Shown here piece by piece: positions 1-7,862 of a stretch of 32,611 nucleotides of DNA. Under the pieces are notes generated by a model. That model ran no database searches. It was given only the letters and a program-made list of their open reading frames with translations, and was not told the origin of the DNA. Origin of the DNA: a virus; the IMG/VR virus record IMGVR_UViG_3300048833_000781, positions 1 through 32,611 of that record; one strand, given 5' to 3'. The translations under genes and the position numbers were made by a program. Each line of letters begins with the position of its first letter. Within the stretch, counting starts at the first letter, position 1.

Positions 1-684
1 TCAGATCGAGCGGCCGAACCAGACAACGCGGCCGGCGACCTGGAGCTTGTCGGCGGCTTCGGGGGTGACTTCTTCGGGTGGGTAGCGCTCGTTATCGCTC
101 GTGATCAGGATCGAGCCGTTGACGCGACGCTGGGCGCGTTTAACCACGACCTCTCCATCCAGAATCAAGACGTAGAGGGCTTCCGCCCTGATTCGCTTCA
201 CAGCGGTGTCAACGATCAGGTCGTCACCGGCTGATAGCGTCGGCTCCATGCTGTCTCCCGCGACGGTGACGATGTTCGCATGGGCCGGAGAAACGCCGAT
301 AGACCGCAGGAAAGCACGGGGGAACGGCACCATTTCAAGGGTTTTCTCCGAAGCACCTGATGCGCCCGGCCCCGCCGATGCCACCACGTCGAGGCGGGGG
401 ATATTGCTCACATCGTGCCGATCCGTCGCTTCGCCGTCGGAGAAAGCGTCGCCATGACCCGTAGCAAGCCACTCGATCGAGCAGCCGGCACGCGTTGCCA
501 AGCCGGTCACCACGCTCAAGGGCGGCTCGACCTCGCCCGACACATATCTGTCCAGCGTTCTGCCAGATTTGCCGGTTGATTCGACGGAAGCGTCGATACC
601 GATTCGCTTTATGACGGATCTAATTCTTTCGCCCAGCTCCGGAAGCGAACCGTAAACCGCCTTTACCCTTTCGGGATCGCCCAT
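1..684 (-). CDS. S24-family phage repressor (CI/LexA-like)
   Basis: Lysogeny repressor of 227 aa, transcribed leftward and divergent from the early genes. The N-terminal ~80 residues look like a helix-turn-helix DNA-binding domain. The C-terminal half is a LexA/CI-type S24 self-cleavage and dimerisation domain: Ala104-Gly105 within ASAGPG is the likely autocleavage site, Ser145 in GDSMEPT is the nucleophile and Lys182 in VVVKRAQ is the general base. The frame stays open to 831, but the ATG at 684 is preferred because a GGTGGA ribosome site lies just upstream and the extra residues would run through the operator region. Cleavable repressors of this type normally make induction responsive to RecA/SOS, unlike the ClpX-sensitive repressor of Mu itself. 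The stop codon is the first base triplet of the window, so the left end of the element is outside. Confidence 0.9.
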   Translation of the reverse strand: MGDPERVKAVYGSLPELGERIRSVIKRIGIDASVESTGKSGRTLDRYVSGEVEPPLSVVTGLATRAGCSIEWLATGHGDAFSDGEATDRHDVSNIPRLDVVASAGPGASGASEKTLEMVPFPRAFLRSIGVSPAHANIVTVAGDSMEPTLSAGDDLIVDTAVKRIRAEALYVLILDGEVVVKRAQRRVNGSILITSDNERYPPEEVTPEAADKLQVAGRVVWFGRSI

Positions 685-870
685 GTTTCCACCGTAAGTC
701 TTTGTATTTGTGGGGCAATGACAGATTTGCGCCACGCGTGACAGATTTCGCAAGAGTAAAGACAAATATGTCTTGATCTGAGACGTATCTGACGGCACAA
801 TTCGGGCCATTGCAGTGATTTGCAAATCCATCCGCCGAACCCTGCCAGGATCGCATCAGAAGGACCCATC
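685..870. promoter_or_regulatory. Divergent early operator/promoter region
   Basis: This 186-bp gap between the leftward repressor and the rightward Ner-like gene holds repeat structure expected of an operator. TGACAGATTT occurs twice at 719 and 739, exactly 20 bp apart, so both lie on the same helix face. A perfect dyad, AAGACAAATATGTCTT (6-bp arms, 4-bp centre), is at 759-774. A weak rightward sigma70-like pair is TTGATC at 773-778 and CACAAT at 796-801, with 17-bp spacing, so the dyad would overlap its -35. Binding of the repressor or Ner-like protein here is inferred from position only. Confidence 0.55.
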
Positions 871-1182
871 ATGACCAAGACGAAACTCCCCGAGGTGATC
901 TGGGATCGCCACACCATCCTCGCCGAAATCCGCCGACGCGGGATGACGCTTTCGGGCATTGCCGAGGATGCGGGGCTGGAAGGCAGCGCCTGCCGTCACG
1001 GCATTGCACGACGCAACCGAAACGGCGCGCTGGCCATTGCAGCAGCGCTCGGTATTCCCTTCGACACCCTGTTTCCCGGCTACCACGCCCGTGGTCACAA
1101 CAGTGATGCAAACCTTAGCCTGAAACCGGCTTCCTCGTCACGTCAAAACGTTGCCCCGTCCGTGGACGGGAAAGCGGCCTGA
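871..1182 (+). CDS. Ner/Nlp-type winged-helix regulator
   Basis: Protein of 103 aa resembling the Ner/Nlp family (Mu Ner, bacterial SfsB/Nlp). The pattern is Trp-Asp-Arg-His followed by ILAEIRRRGMTLSGIAEDAG, a recognition-helix segment at about residues 26-50, then ALAIAAALGIPFDTLFPGYH at 53-72, the characteristic family ending. In Mu, Ner turns down both the early promoter and the repressor promoter, and its position as first rightward gene opposite the repressor agrees with that role. The ATG at 871 follows AGAAGGA at a suitable distance; an upstream in-frame TTG at 820 is unlikely. Residues after ~75 are a polar tail not typical of Mu Ner. Confidence 0.82.
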   Translation: MTKTKLPEVIWDRHTILAEIRRRGMTLSGIAEDAGLEGSACRHGIARRNRNGALAIAAALGIPFDTLFPGYHARGHNSDANLSLKPASSSRQNVAPSVDGKAA

Positions 1183-1199
1183 ACGGACGGAGCTGAAGC

Positions 1200-2042
1200 A
1201 TGCGCATTCAAGATATAGACATTGATCTCATCGACATCGGCCCGGGCCGTCGCGTCGCCGACCCCGCCTGGGAAGAGGCTTTGGCTGGCGATATGTCGCG
1301 CAATGGCCAAATCGAGCCGATCGAAGTCGTCGAGGTCGGTCAACGCTTCCGGCTGATCGACGGCCTGCACCGTATTGGTGCGCGAAAGATCCGGGGTGAG
1401 GCTCTGGTTACGGCGAAGATCAAGACCGCAATCGAGGTCGCAAGCGACGCGGAAATCACGCTGCGGGAGATCGCCTCCAATTTCATGCGCCGCGAGCTTT
1501 CCGTGCTCGACAAGGCGCGCGATGTTGCGCGCTGGCGCGCCCTCTATGAGCAGACCACCGGGGCCATCAAACCGGGCAAAAAGGCAAATAGGGGCAAATC
1601 TGCACCTAATTCGGATGAAGAGATCGAGGCGCAGTCCGAGCTGTTCTCTGCATCGTTCAGCGAAGCATCGCAGGCAGCGCTGGGCCTGAACAAGGATGCC
1701 GTCAAGCGCTTCCTCCGCATAGCCCGGATCGACGACGAGGTGCGCCAGCGGATCTCGCTGCACAGGATTGCGCATAACCAGTCCGAGCTGCTCGCGCTTT
1801 CTGATGAGGCGTCAGACCGACAGGTTCGCATTGTCGGGCTGCTGCTTGCCGAGCCCCCGGCTGCCGCAAGTGTCGCTGAGGCCGTTGCGATCATCGATCA
1901 CATTCTGCCCGTCGAGAAGCAGGCGGCATGGGAGCGGGTTTCCGACAAGTTCTCGAAACTGCCGGACCCGGCAAAGCGGCGCTTCCTGATCGAGCATTGG
2001 TCGCTCGTCGAGGAAATCCTTGCCGAGAGGAAGGCTGCCTGA
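1200..2042 (+). CDS. ParB/RepB N-domain protein
   Basis: Protein of 280 aa with a ParB/Srx-type N-terminal domain at about residues 3-110. The DGLHRIGARK segment at 54-63 corresponds to the GxRRxxA nucleotide-binding box of ParB, and the segment at 93-106 (NFMRRELSVLDKAR) matches the following conserved helix. ParB N-domains bind CTP in partition proteins. There is no parA nearby, so a role in regulation or early DNA metabolism is more likely than partition. GGAG precedes the ATG. The stop codon overlaps the next start (TGATG), implying translational coupling. ParB-like proteins at this place are known in other alphaproteobacterial Mu-like phages, but their function there is unclear. Confidence 0.75.
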   Translation: MRIQDIDIDLIDIGPGRRVADPAWEEALAGDMSRNGQIEPIEVVEVGQRFRLIDGLHRIGARKIRGEALVTAKIKTAIEVASDAEITLREIASNFMRRELSVLDKARDVARWRALYEQTTGAIKPGKKANRGKSAPNSDEEIEAQSELFSASFSEASQAALGLNKDAVKRFLRIARIDDEVRQRISLHRIAHNQSELLALSDEASDRQVRIVGLLLAEPPAAASVAEAVAIIDHILPVEKQAAWERVSDKFSKLPDPAKRRFLIEHWSLVEEILAERKAA

Positions 2043-2497
2043 TGCGCAAGCGGGATGCCTTCACCGTGGATCTCTTCCGGGACTATCAGCCCGCGCCTGT
2101 CGTCGAGCGGTTTGCCGACGATCAGGTCAAGGCCTGGTCAGTCGCGGGACGCCTCGCCAAGGCGATCGCGCTGACCATGGAGGAGTGCCCGCTGACGCGC
2201 GACGAGATTGCGGCTCAGATGACCGAAATCACCAAGTCGCCGGTCACGAAGGCCAGCCTTGATGCCTACGCCTCGCAGGCGAAGGAAAACCACCAGATCT
2301 CGGCCGCGAAGCTTGCCGCTCTCGTTGCCGTGACCGGAGATGCCCGGCCTCTCAATGTGCTGCTGGAAGAGGCCGGCCTCATCGTGATCCCCCGAAAGTA
2401 CGAGGCGCTGCTGAAGCGGGAACGTGCCCGCGAGCTGCGCGAACTCCTGGAACGTGAAGAGAGATCGGCCGACGCCGAATGGAGAGCCAAGCGATGA
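2042..2497 (+). CDS. Hypothetical early protein, possible HTH regulator
   Basis: Protein of 151 aa, starting at the ATG that overlaps the preceding stop. Residues about 50-110 (LTRDEIAAQM..., then a Lys/Ser-rich turn, then ISAAKLAALVAVTGDARPLN) have the spacing of a helix-turn-helix followed by a helical packing region, vaguely like phage CII/CP76 regulators. The last 35 residues are highly charged and probably helical (repeats of Arg-Glu-Leu). I do not recognise a definite family. It is coupled to the ParB-like gene upstream and overlaps the next gene by 4 bp, so it belongs to the same early operon. Confidence 0.7.
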   Translation: MRKRDAFTVDLFRDYQPAPVVERFADDQVKAWSVAGRLAKAIALTMEECPLTRDEIAAQMTEITKSPVTKASLDAYASQAKENHQISAAKLAALVAVTGDARPLNVLLEEAGLIVIPRKYEALLKRERARELRELLEREERSADAEWRAKR

Positions 2498-3120
2498 ACA
2501 TGACCAATCACGTAGAAAGCCCCTACTTCGAACGCCTGCCGCGCTACGCACGGCCGGCCCTGCAGGCAGCCTGGGATAAGGCCTATGGCAAGCAGTTCGG
2601 TACCATCGCCATCTACCAGTCCTTCTGCAAGGACATGGAAGAGATCGGACACGACAAGCCGTCAAAGCCGCTCATGAGTGACTGGATCGCCCGGGTGCAG
2701 GGCGGCTTAGTTGCCCGTCCAGGCTCTGCCGCCGATGGCGCGGATCCGGCGGTTGTAGCCTCGCTCGAAGATGTCTTGGCGGAGCCGATCGAAGAGATCG
2801 TCGAGGAGCCTGCAGCCTTCGACCTGGATGGTCACCTGTCCGAGCCCGGGCACAAGGGGCAGGCCGAAGCGGCACATCGCGCGCTTGGTGGCGACAATGA
2901 TGTTCTCGCACTTTTTGCCAAGGCTGCTGATCCCGCTCCAGAAGTCGAGGATGCATTGACCGAGGTACGGGCGAACCTTCGCAAAGAGCTTCAAACTGCT
3001 TGCCTGGACGGCATCGACGATCTGACTGACGAAGTGGTCAGTCGGGCCCAGAAGATGGCGCGGCAGATGATGGTCGAAATGCTGCGGGAGCTGGCCGCCG
3101 AAATGGAGGCCGCATCGTGA
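2494..3120 (+). CDS. Hypothetical early protein
   Basis: Protein of 208 aa with no recognised domain. The ATG at 2494 overlaps the upstream stop (ATGA) and has GGAGAG eight bases before it; an in-frame ATG at 2479 inside the previous gene is less likely. The first 75 residues are mixed and contain several aromatic residues. Residues ~85-140 form an acidic, low-complexity linker, and the C-terminal ~60 residues are strongly helical with regularly spaced Leu/Met, suggesting oligomerisation. Context between the ParB-like gene and the transposase suggests an accessory role in early phage DNA metabolism, which is inference only. Confidence 0.65.
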   Translation: MNMTNHVESPYFERLPRYARPALQAAWDKAYGKQFGTIAIYQSFCKDMEEIGHDKPSKPLMSDWIARVQGGLVARPGSAADGADPAVVASLEDVLAEPIEEIVEEPAAFDLDGHLSEPGHKGQAEAAHRALGGDNDVLALFAKAADPAPEVEDALTEVRANLRKELQTACLDGIDDLTDEVVSRAQKMARQMMVEMLRELAAEMEAAS

Positions 3121-3326
3121 GCTGCGGAGCCTTCGCCCAGATCGATGCATTCACCGTGGGCCTGCTGGTAGTCACTGTGTGGAATGCCGCCGCGATCAGC
3201 GTTTTTAGCTTTCTGATGATGGACATCAGGCGACCCGCTTCGGTGATGTCGCTGTTCTTCTCGGTCACATCCGCCGTCGTGCTGGTTGCCCTCAGCGCAC
3301 TCGTAACCATCGGGCTTTGCCAATGA
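3117..3326 (+). CDS. Small two-pass membrane protein
   Basis: Protein of 69 aa starting at GTG 3117, which overlaps the previous stop (GTGA), with GGAGG at 3105-3109. Two hydrophobic segments of about 20 residues each (about 9-32 and 42-67) are separated by a short MDIRRP loop, so it is very likely an inner-membrane hairpin protein. Function unknown. Small early membrane proteins in temperate phages are sometimes involved in superinfection exclusion, but nothing in the sequence proves that. Confidence 0.55.
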   Translation: MSCGAFAQIDAFTVGLLVVTVWNAAAISVFSFLMMDIRRPASVMSLFFSVTSAVVLVALSALVTIGLCQ

Positions 3327-3334
3327 CCCCGGCT

Positions 3335-3499
3335 CGCTCTCGCCGATGCGGCGCGAGAGCGCTGCGCGCCCACCCGATCTCCTCCCAGGGGGTGGGCGCG
3401 CTTCAGATTTCCAACCGTTTCTGGTGCCGCCAAGGTCTCGCGTCCGGCGCCCGAGCCCTGCAGGTCCGTCTCGTGCCCCAAACCGGGGCGGACCTGCAG
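3335..3499 (+). promoter_or_regulatory. Leader with three consecutive inverted repeats
   Basis: The 196-bp gap before the transposase holds three stem-loops in series: CGCTCTCG/CGAGAGCG at 3335-3361 (8-bp arms), a perfect 12-bp arm pair at 3364-3375 and 3390-3401 (14-nt loop), and a perfect 11-bp arm pair at 3458-3468 and 3489-3499 (20-nt loop). In the last, GCCCC at 3475-3479 and GGGGC at 3485-3489 can form a competing inner hairpin. The final stem ends 11 nt before the AGGAGA ribosome site. No U-run follows any of them, so simple intrinsic termination is not obvious; attenuation, RNA processing or protein binding are possible. Confidence 0.6.
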
Positions 3500-3522
3500 A
3501 TTTCGCACACAGGAGATATCAG

Positions 3523-5721
3523 TTGAAAGAGTGGCTCACAGCGCAGGAAATCGCGGACGAAAAGCTGCCGTTCTTGCCTACCACCAAGATGGGCATCAAC
3601 ATGCTTGCTGAGCGCGAGAACTGGAACGCCCACCCTTTCGCCCGCCAGCGCCAAGGTCGCGGCGGCGGAATGGAATACCGCTATATGATCCTGCCGGCGA
3701 CGGCACAGATGGCCTATGTCGCCAAGTATCAGCGCATCGGCGTCGAGGCAGATCAGCCACCAGAGGGCGCGCTTGGTGACGTGAACCTGAATGCCCGCGA
3801 GAAGCGCGAGCGGGACGCCAGGGTTGCCATTCTCAGGGCCTTTGAAGATTTCGCGACCGGCATGCGCGCTCGCAGCCGGACGCTGTCAGGCGCCTTTCAC
3901 CACTTCTCGATCAAGTACAACGGTCGGTCCCTGCAGGTGGAAGATTGGGTGCGGGAAGCCGTGCCATCGATCTCACCCCGCACGCTGGCTCGCTGGCGCT
4001 CAAAGGCGAAAAAGGGACTGTCCGAGCTCGCTTTCGATCGAGGGGCCGCTCGCGCCGGTACTGGGGTGCTCGACACGGCCAATGAAGGCAAGGTCCGGAC
4101 ATACATTCTGGGCCTTATCGCGAGTGCGCCACAGCTCTCGGCCGATGCGGTCCTCACGCAGGTACGCGGTGAGTTTGGTGACCATTTAACGGTGCTATCG
4201 AAAGGCGATTTAAAGGCCGTCAAAATGCCTTCGATCCGCACCTTCCAGATGTTCATCAACACACTGAAGGAAAAGCACAAGGTCGAGCTGCTGAAGCTCA
4301 CCAATCCGGACCAGTACCGCTCAACCATGTTGCCTTCGGGGCGCGGTATGTATGCCGATATCAAGCGGCCGAACCAACTCTGGCAGATTGATGCGTCACC
4401 GACTGATGCGCTCTGCACCGATGGCCGTCACTCGGTCTATGTCTGCGTCGATATCGCCAGCCGCCGGATGCTGACTTACATGTCGAAGACGCCGCGTGCT
4501 TCCGCTGTCGGCCTTCTTATCCGAAAGGCTATTCTCGCCTGGGGCGTTCCGAAGGTCATCAAGACGGACAACGGCTCCGACTTCGTGGCGCACGAGACCA
4601 AGACGCTGTTTGCCGCTCTCGGCATCGATCCCGATCCCTCAGACGCCTATAGCCCGGCGCAGAAGGGCCACGTCGAGCGCGCCATCAGGACTTGGCAGCA
4701 TGGCTTTGTGACGCTCCTGCCCGGCTACGTCGGGCACAATGTCGCCGAGCGAAAGGCGATCGAGGACCGCAAGAGCTTTGCCGAGCGGCTTGGTCAGGAC
4801 ACGGCGGAAGCCTTCAATGTCCAGTACACGGCAGCCGAGTTCCAGGAGCGCTCTGACCGCTGGTGCCTCGACAAGTACCAGCACACTGAGCACGGGGGCC
4901 TAGAGGGGCTTACTCCCTTCCGCTACGCGGCCTCGGCCGAGTACACCGTCTCCCGCGTCGATGAGCGCGCCCTTGATGTTCTGCTCATGCCGGTTGCCCG
5001 CAACAATGGGCGCTGCACGGTCACCAAGTTCGGCATCCGCATCAATCATCACCACTATCGTCCCGAGGGGCTGCTCACAGGCCAGAGCGTGTTTGTCCGA
5101 ATGGACCCGAACGATGCCGGCCGCGCACATGTCTTCTCGCTGGACCAAACCGAATATCTCTGCCTCGCGACCTGCCCCGAGCTTGCCGGCATCCATCCGC
5201 AGACCTTCGAGAAGGCGCGCAAGGAGCTGCATGCTCAGCAGGTCAAGGAGCGCATCGATCCGATCAAGGCCGAGATCAAGAAGATCACCAGCGGGCCGTC
5301 GCTGATCGACCGGGCACTGGAAGTCGCAGCCCGCGACATCCCGAACGTCATCGCCCTGCCAAAGCGCGAGGAAAAGCACTCCACGCCTCAGATCGCCGCC
5401 GCGCTGGACGCCATGGATGGTGCCGAGGGCAAGCGGACTGTGGCCGAGGATGCGGGCTTTGATGCGCGTGTCCAACAGGTCGTGCTTGAGGATCTGACAC
5501 CCAAGGCATCCGGCGAGAATGTCGCCGCCATCCGCACCGGCACCACGCCCAGCCAGCGCTTCCACCGGGCACGTGCACTTCGCGCCCGCATGGATGCCGG
5601 CATCGAGCTCCTTCCGGAGGAGGCTTTCTGGCTCGGTTCCTACGAGGGCTGTGTCGAATGGAAGGTGCAGAAGGCTCTGTTCGAAGATTTCGGCGACCAG
5701 GCGCCGGTACCGAGTCCCTGA
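3523..5721 (+). CDS. Mu-like DDE transposase (MuA homologue)
   Basis: Transposase of 732 aa that joins the phage ends to target DNA during integration and replicative transposition. Residues ~2-65 form the MuA-type winged-helix DNA-binding domain (WLTAQEIADEKLPFLPTT..). The catalytic RNase H-fold core holds Asp290 (WQIDASP), Asp349 (KTDNGSDF) and Glu385 (GHVERAIR); the last pair is separated by 35 residues, the classical D35E spacing. A C-terminal Mu-transposase beta-barrel follows at about 500-570, then a helical tail that would contact the MuB-like ATPase. The reading frame is open upstream to 3346, but the TTG at 3523 with AGGAGA at 3511-3516 is the convincing start, and upstream sequence is consumed by stem-loops. 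It is slightly longer than Mu MuA (663 aa). Confidence 0.95.
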   Translation: MKEWLTAQEIADEKLPFLPTTKMGINMLAERENWNAHPFARQRQGRGGGMEYRYMILPATAQMAYVAKYQRIGVEADQPPEGALGDVNLNAREKRERDARVAILRAFEDFATGMRARSRTLSGAFHHFSIKYNGRSLQVEDWVREAVPSISPRTLARWRSKAKKGLSELAFDRGAARAGTGVLDTANEGKVRTYILGLIASAPQLSADAVLTQVRGEFGDHLTVLSKGDLKAVKMPSIRTFQMFINTLKEKHKVELLKLTNPDQYRSTMLPSGRGMYADIKRPNQLWQIDASPTDALCTDGRHSVYVCVDIASRRMLTYMSKTPRASAVGLLIRKAILAWGVPKVIKTDNGSDFVAHETKTLFAALGIDPDPSDAYSPAQKGHVERAIRTWQHGFVTLLPGYVGHNVAERKAIEDRKSFAERLGQDTAEAFNVQYTAAEFQERSDRWCLDKYQHTEHGGLEGLTPFRYAASAEYTVSRVDERALDVLLMPVARNNGRCTVTKFGIRINHHHYRPEGLLTGQSVFVRMDPNDAGRAHVFSLDQTEYLCLATCPELAGIHPQTFEKARKELHAQQVKERIDPIKAEIKKITSGPSLIDRALEVAARDIPNVIALPKREEKHSTPQIAAALDAMDGAEGKRTVAEDAGFDARVQQVVLEDLTPKASGENVAAIRTGTTPSQRFHRARALRARMDAGIELLPEEAFWLGSYEGCVEWKVQKALFEDFGDQAPVPSP

Positions 5722-5730
5722 AAAAGAAGC

Positions 5731-5757
5731 GGCCCGCCGGCTGCCACCGGACGGGCC
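5731..5757 (+). other. Hairpin between transposase and MuB-like gene
   Basis: GGCCCG-CCGG pairs with CCGG-A-CGGGCC around a six-base loop, giving a 10-bp stem with one bulged base. It lies ten bases after the transposase stop and ends 37 bases before the MuB-like start. There is no following T-run, so it may be a processing or partial attenuation signal that sets different transposase and ATPase levels. Confidence 0.45.
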
Positions 5758-5794
5758 ATCACCACTCATGACGAATGCTTGAAGGAAATATCGC

Positions 5795-6550
5795 ATGAAC
5801 CAGAATGTCAATCCCAACACCGCCGGGCCCGGCTTCGGCACGGTCGCCGCCTTGAAGAACGTTGGTGCCGCCTTTGGTGTCGCGCAGCGCATCATTGATC
5901 GGCCAGCCGGCGTGGATGGCCTGGGGCTCTTCTACGGCCCGTCGGGCTACGGCAAGTCGAAGGCCTCGACCTATGTGCAGAACAAGACCGGGGCGGTCTA
6001 TCTGGAGGTCTTCGATTACTGGACCCGCAAGACCTTCTGCGAAGCCCTGCTTTCGGAGCTTGGTATCGACAAGCCGAAGGGCACGATCGCGGGCATGATG
6101 CAGCAAGCGCTGCGCCTTCTCCAGGACGATCCGAACCGGCTGATGATCATCGACGAGGCTGACAAGCTGGTCGACAAGGGCATGATCGAGCTGGTGCGCG
6201 ATATCTACAAGGGTGCGCGTATCCCGGTGCTACTGGTTGGCGAAGAGATGTTGCCGCAGAAGCTCGCCCGCTATGAGCGCTGCGAGAACCGCGTGACCGC
6301 CTACGGGATGGCGAACCCGAGCGATCTCGACGACGCCCGTCGCCTTGCTGCCCTCTATCATCCGCGCCTGAGCTTCGGCGACGATCTTCTCGCGGAGGTT
6401 CTCTCCAAGACAAAGGGCAACGCTTCGCGCATCGTTACCTCGCTTGCCGAGATCGCACAGTTTGCTCGCGCCAACAGCATGACGAGCCTCGCTCGCGCCG
6501 ATTACGACGGGCCGTTCTTCACCGGACAGGCGCCGCGGAGGGGCAAGTGA
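5795..6550 (+). CDS. MuB-like AAA+ ATPase, transposition target protein
   Basis: ATPase of 251 aa. Walker A is GPSGYGKS at 48-55 and Walker B is LMIIDEAD at 116-123; a sensor/arginine region (ARYERCENRV) follows near 165-175. Mu MuB coats target DNA, delivers it to the transposase and protects the phage genome from self-integration. The position directly after the transposase is the Mu arrangement. It is shorter than Mu MuB (312 aa) and appears to lack the N-terminal HTH appendage, as in many AAA family proteins of alphaproteobacterial Mu-like phages. The ATG follows AAGGAAATAT. The stop overlaps the next start. Confidence 0.92.
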   Translation: MNQNVNPNTAGPGFGTVAALKNVGAAFGVAQRIIDRPAGVDGLGLFYGPSGYGKSKASTYVQNKTGAVYLEVFDYWTRKTFCEALLSELGIDKPKGTIAGMMQQALRLLQDDPNRLMIIDEADKLVDKGMIELVRDIYKGARIPVLLVGEEMLPQKLARYERCENRVTAYGMANPSDLDDARRLAALYHPRLSFGDDLLAEVLSKTKGNASRIVTSLAEIAQFARANSMTSLARADYDGPFFTGQAPRRGK

Positions 6551-7176
6551 TGCACCGCGTCCTGAAGCTTACGATCGAAGACGCCCGGCCGATCCGCCAC
6601 GGTGCCGATTACTGGTGGGGCCGCATCCTCGACATCACGCGCGTCGAAAACGTCTTCTCCTACAAGGAGCTGGACGGCATGTCCGATCCCTACAAGGAGC
6701 GCTATCTCGGCCGATTCCTGATGAAGCTGGAGCGCGCCGGCTTCATCGAGAAGGTGGTCGGCGGCTCCTACACGCCAGGCGCACGTGTCTATCGCCTCCT
6801 GAAGCGCCAGAGCCAGACGCCTGTCATCTCCTTCGACAAGAAGCAGAGCGTCGTTGGCCAGCGCCAGCAGAACATGTGGAACGTGATGCGTCGCCGTCGC
6901 CAGGGCTTCACGATCGACGATCTTGTGATGGACGGCAGCACCGAAGATGCGTTGATCGCGCGCAACACGGCCAAGCAATACGTGATGCTGCTCGAAGGTG
7001 CCGGCATCCTCGTCTGCACCAAGCGTTTCAAGCCGGGTCGCGGCTGCAACATCTATGTGCTCAAGGGCTCTGCCAATACGGGCCCGAAGCCGCCCTCCAA
7101 GATGAAGGCCTCCATGGTCTACGACCCGAACCGGGGCGTGATCGTCGGTGCAGTCAATGCGGAGGAGGATCTATGA
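6550..7176 (+). CDS. Hypothetical protein, probable tandem winged helix
   Basis: Protein of 208 aa starting at ATG 6550 in a TGATG junction with the MuB-like gene (GTG at 6547 is possible). Two segments, about 35-85 (SYKELDGMSDPY... then FLMKLERAGFIEKV, ending in a beta-like RVYRLLK) and about 108-175 (FTIDDLVMDGSTED... then KQYVMLLEGAGILV, ending YVLKG), share a helix-helix-wing pattern that suggests two winged-helix DNA-binding domains. The family seems conserved after MuB in rhizobial Mu-like phages. I know no function; assisting transposition or regulating the early operon are the natural guesses. Confidence 0.7.
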   Translation: MHRVLKLTIEDARPIRHGADYWWGRILDITRVENVFSYKELDGMSDPYKERYLGRFLMKLERAGFIEKVVGGSYTPGARVYRLLKRQSQTPVISFDKKQSVVGQRQQNMWNVMRRRRQGFTIDDLVMDGSTEDALIARNTAKQYVMLLEGAGILVCTKRFKPGRGCNIYVLKGSANTGPKPPSKMKASMVYDPNRGVIVGAVNAEEDL

Positions 7177-7580
7177 GCCAGACATCCTATGCGCCCGGCG
7201 ATTTCGCCGGGAAGGCTCGCGCCTCCTGGGGCGACGCGCTCCCGGATTGGGTGCTGATCCTCGCCGAGGCCTGCCAGCGCACAAGCCAGACGGCCGTTGC
7301 CAAGCGTCTCGACTATTCGGGATCTGCGATCAGCCTCGTCATCGGCAACAAGTACCAGAAGGGCGATATCCGCCGCGTCGAGCAGATGGTGCGCGGCACC
7401 CTGATGGGCGAGACAGTTGCCTGCCCGGCGCTTGGCGACATCGCCCGCAATGTTTGCCTGCAATGGCAGGCCAAGCCCTATGCCGCGACCTCTTCTCTGC
7501 GCGCCTCAATGTATCGCGCATGCCGAGACAACTGCCCTCACAGCCGTATCAGCCAGCCTCAAGGAGATGACGATGCTTAG
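7173..7580 (+). CDS. HTH protein with conserved cysteines
   Basis: Protein of 135 aa. A Cro/CI-like helix-turn-helix lies at about residues 36-62 (SQTAVAKRLDYSGSAISLVI). It is followed by four cysteines with spacing C84-x10-C95-x21-C117-x3-C121, suggesting a zinc-binding module. Proteins with this layout are common in the early region of alphaproteobacterial Mu-like phages. The ATG at 7173 overlaps the preceding stop and has GGAGGA at 7161-7166. Likely a DNA-binding regulator or accessory transposition factor; target unknown. Confidence 0.72.
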   Translation: MSQTSYAPGDFAGKARASWGDALPDWVLILAEACQRTSQTAVAKRLDYSGSAISLVIGNKYQKGDIRRVEQMVRGTLMGETVACPALGDIARNVCLQWQAKPYAATSSLRASMYRACRDNCPHSRISQPQGDDDA

Positions 7581-7800
7581 TGACAGCCTCAGGGAATTGC
7601 GTGAGCGCATCAAGAGCGGCGGCATGCCGGCCGACACTGCCGGGCTGATGCTGGTGCTCCGAGCCTACGAGATGGAGGCCCGCAACATGGAGGACCGGAT
7701 CGAGATCATTTCCGGTCGGCCGCACGCGCCACTCGGCGGGCAGCTGATGAGCAGCCCGATCATCGAGATCTCCGGCCACCAGCCGGCACACCACGCCTGA
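7573..7800 (+). CDS. Hypothetical small early protein
   Basis: Protein of 75 aa that overlaps the end of the upstream gene by 8 bp. AAGGAG at 7561-7566 favours ATG 7573 over the ATG at 7567. The sequence begins with an amphipathic helix (DSLRELRERIKSGG) and contains a second helix around 25-45; the tail is rich in Pro/His. No recognised domain. Confidence 0.6.
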   Translation: MLSDSLRELRERIKSGGMPADTAGLMLVLRAYEMEARNMEDRIEIISGRPHAPLGGQLMSSPIIEISGHQPAHHA

Positions 7801-7862
7801 CGCCCCGGTGAAGCGCTCTTTAACGGGTGTTTCAAAGCCTCGGAAAACAAGGATCGACACAG

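Noticed and set aside
820-870. Upstream TTG start for the Ner-like protein
   Set aside because: The TTG at 820 lacks a ribosome site and would add residues not seen in the family; ATG 871 has AGAAGGA.
1155-1170. CCCGTCC/GGACGGG inverted repeat at the end of the Ner-like gene
   Set aside because: It is inside coding sequence with a two-base centre and no T-run, so it is not supported as a terminator; a binding site cannot be argued from one copy.
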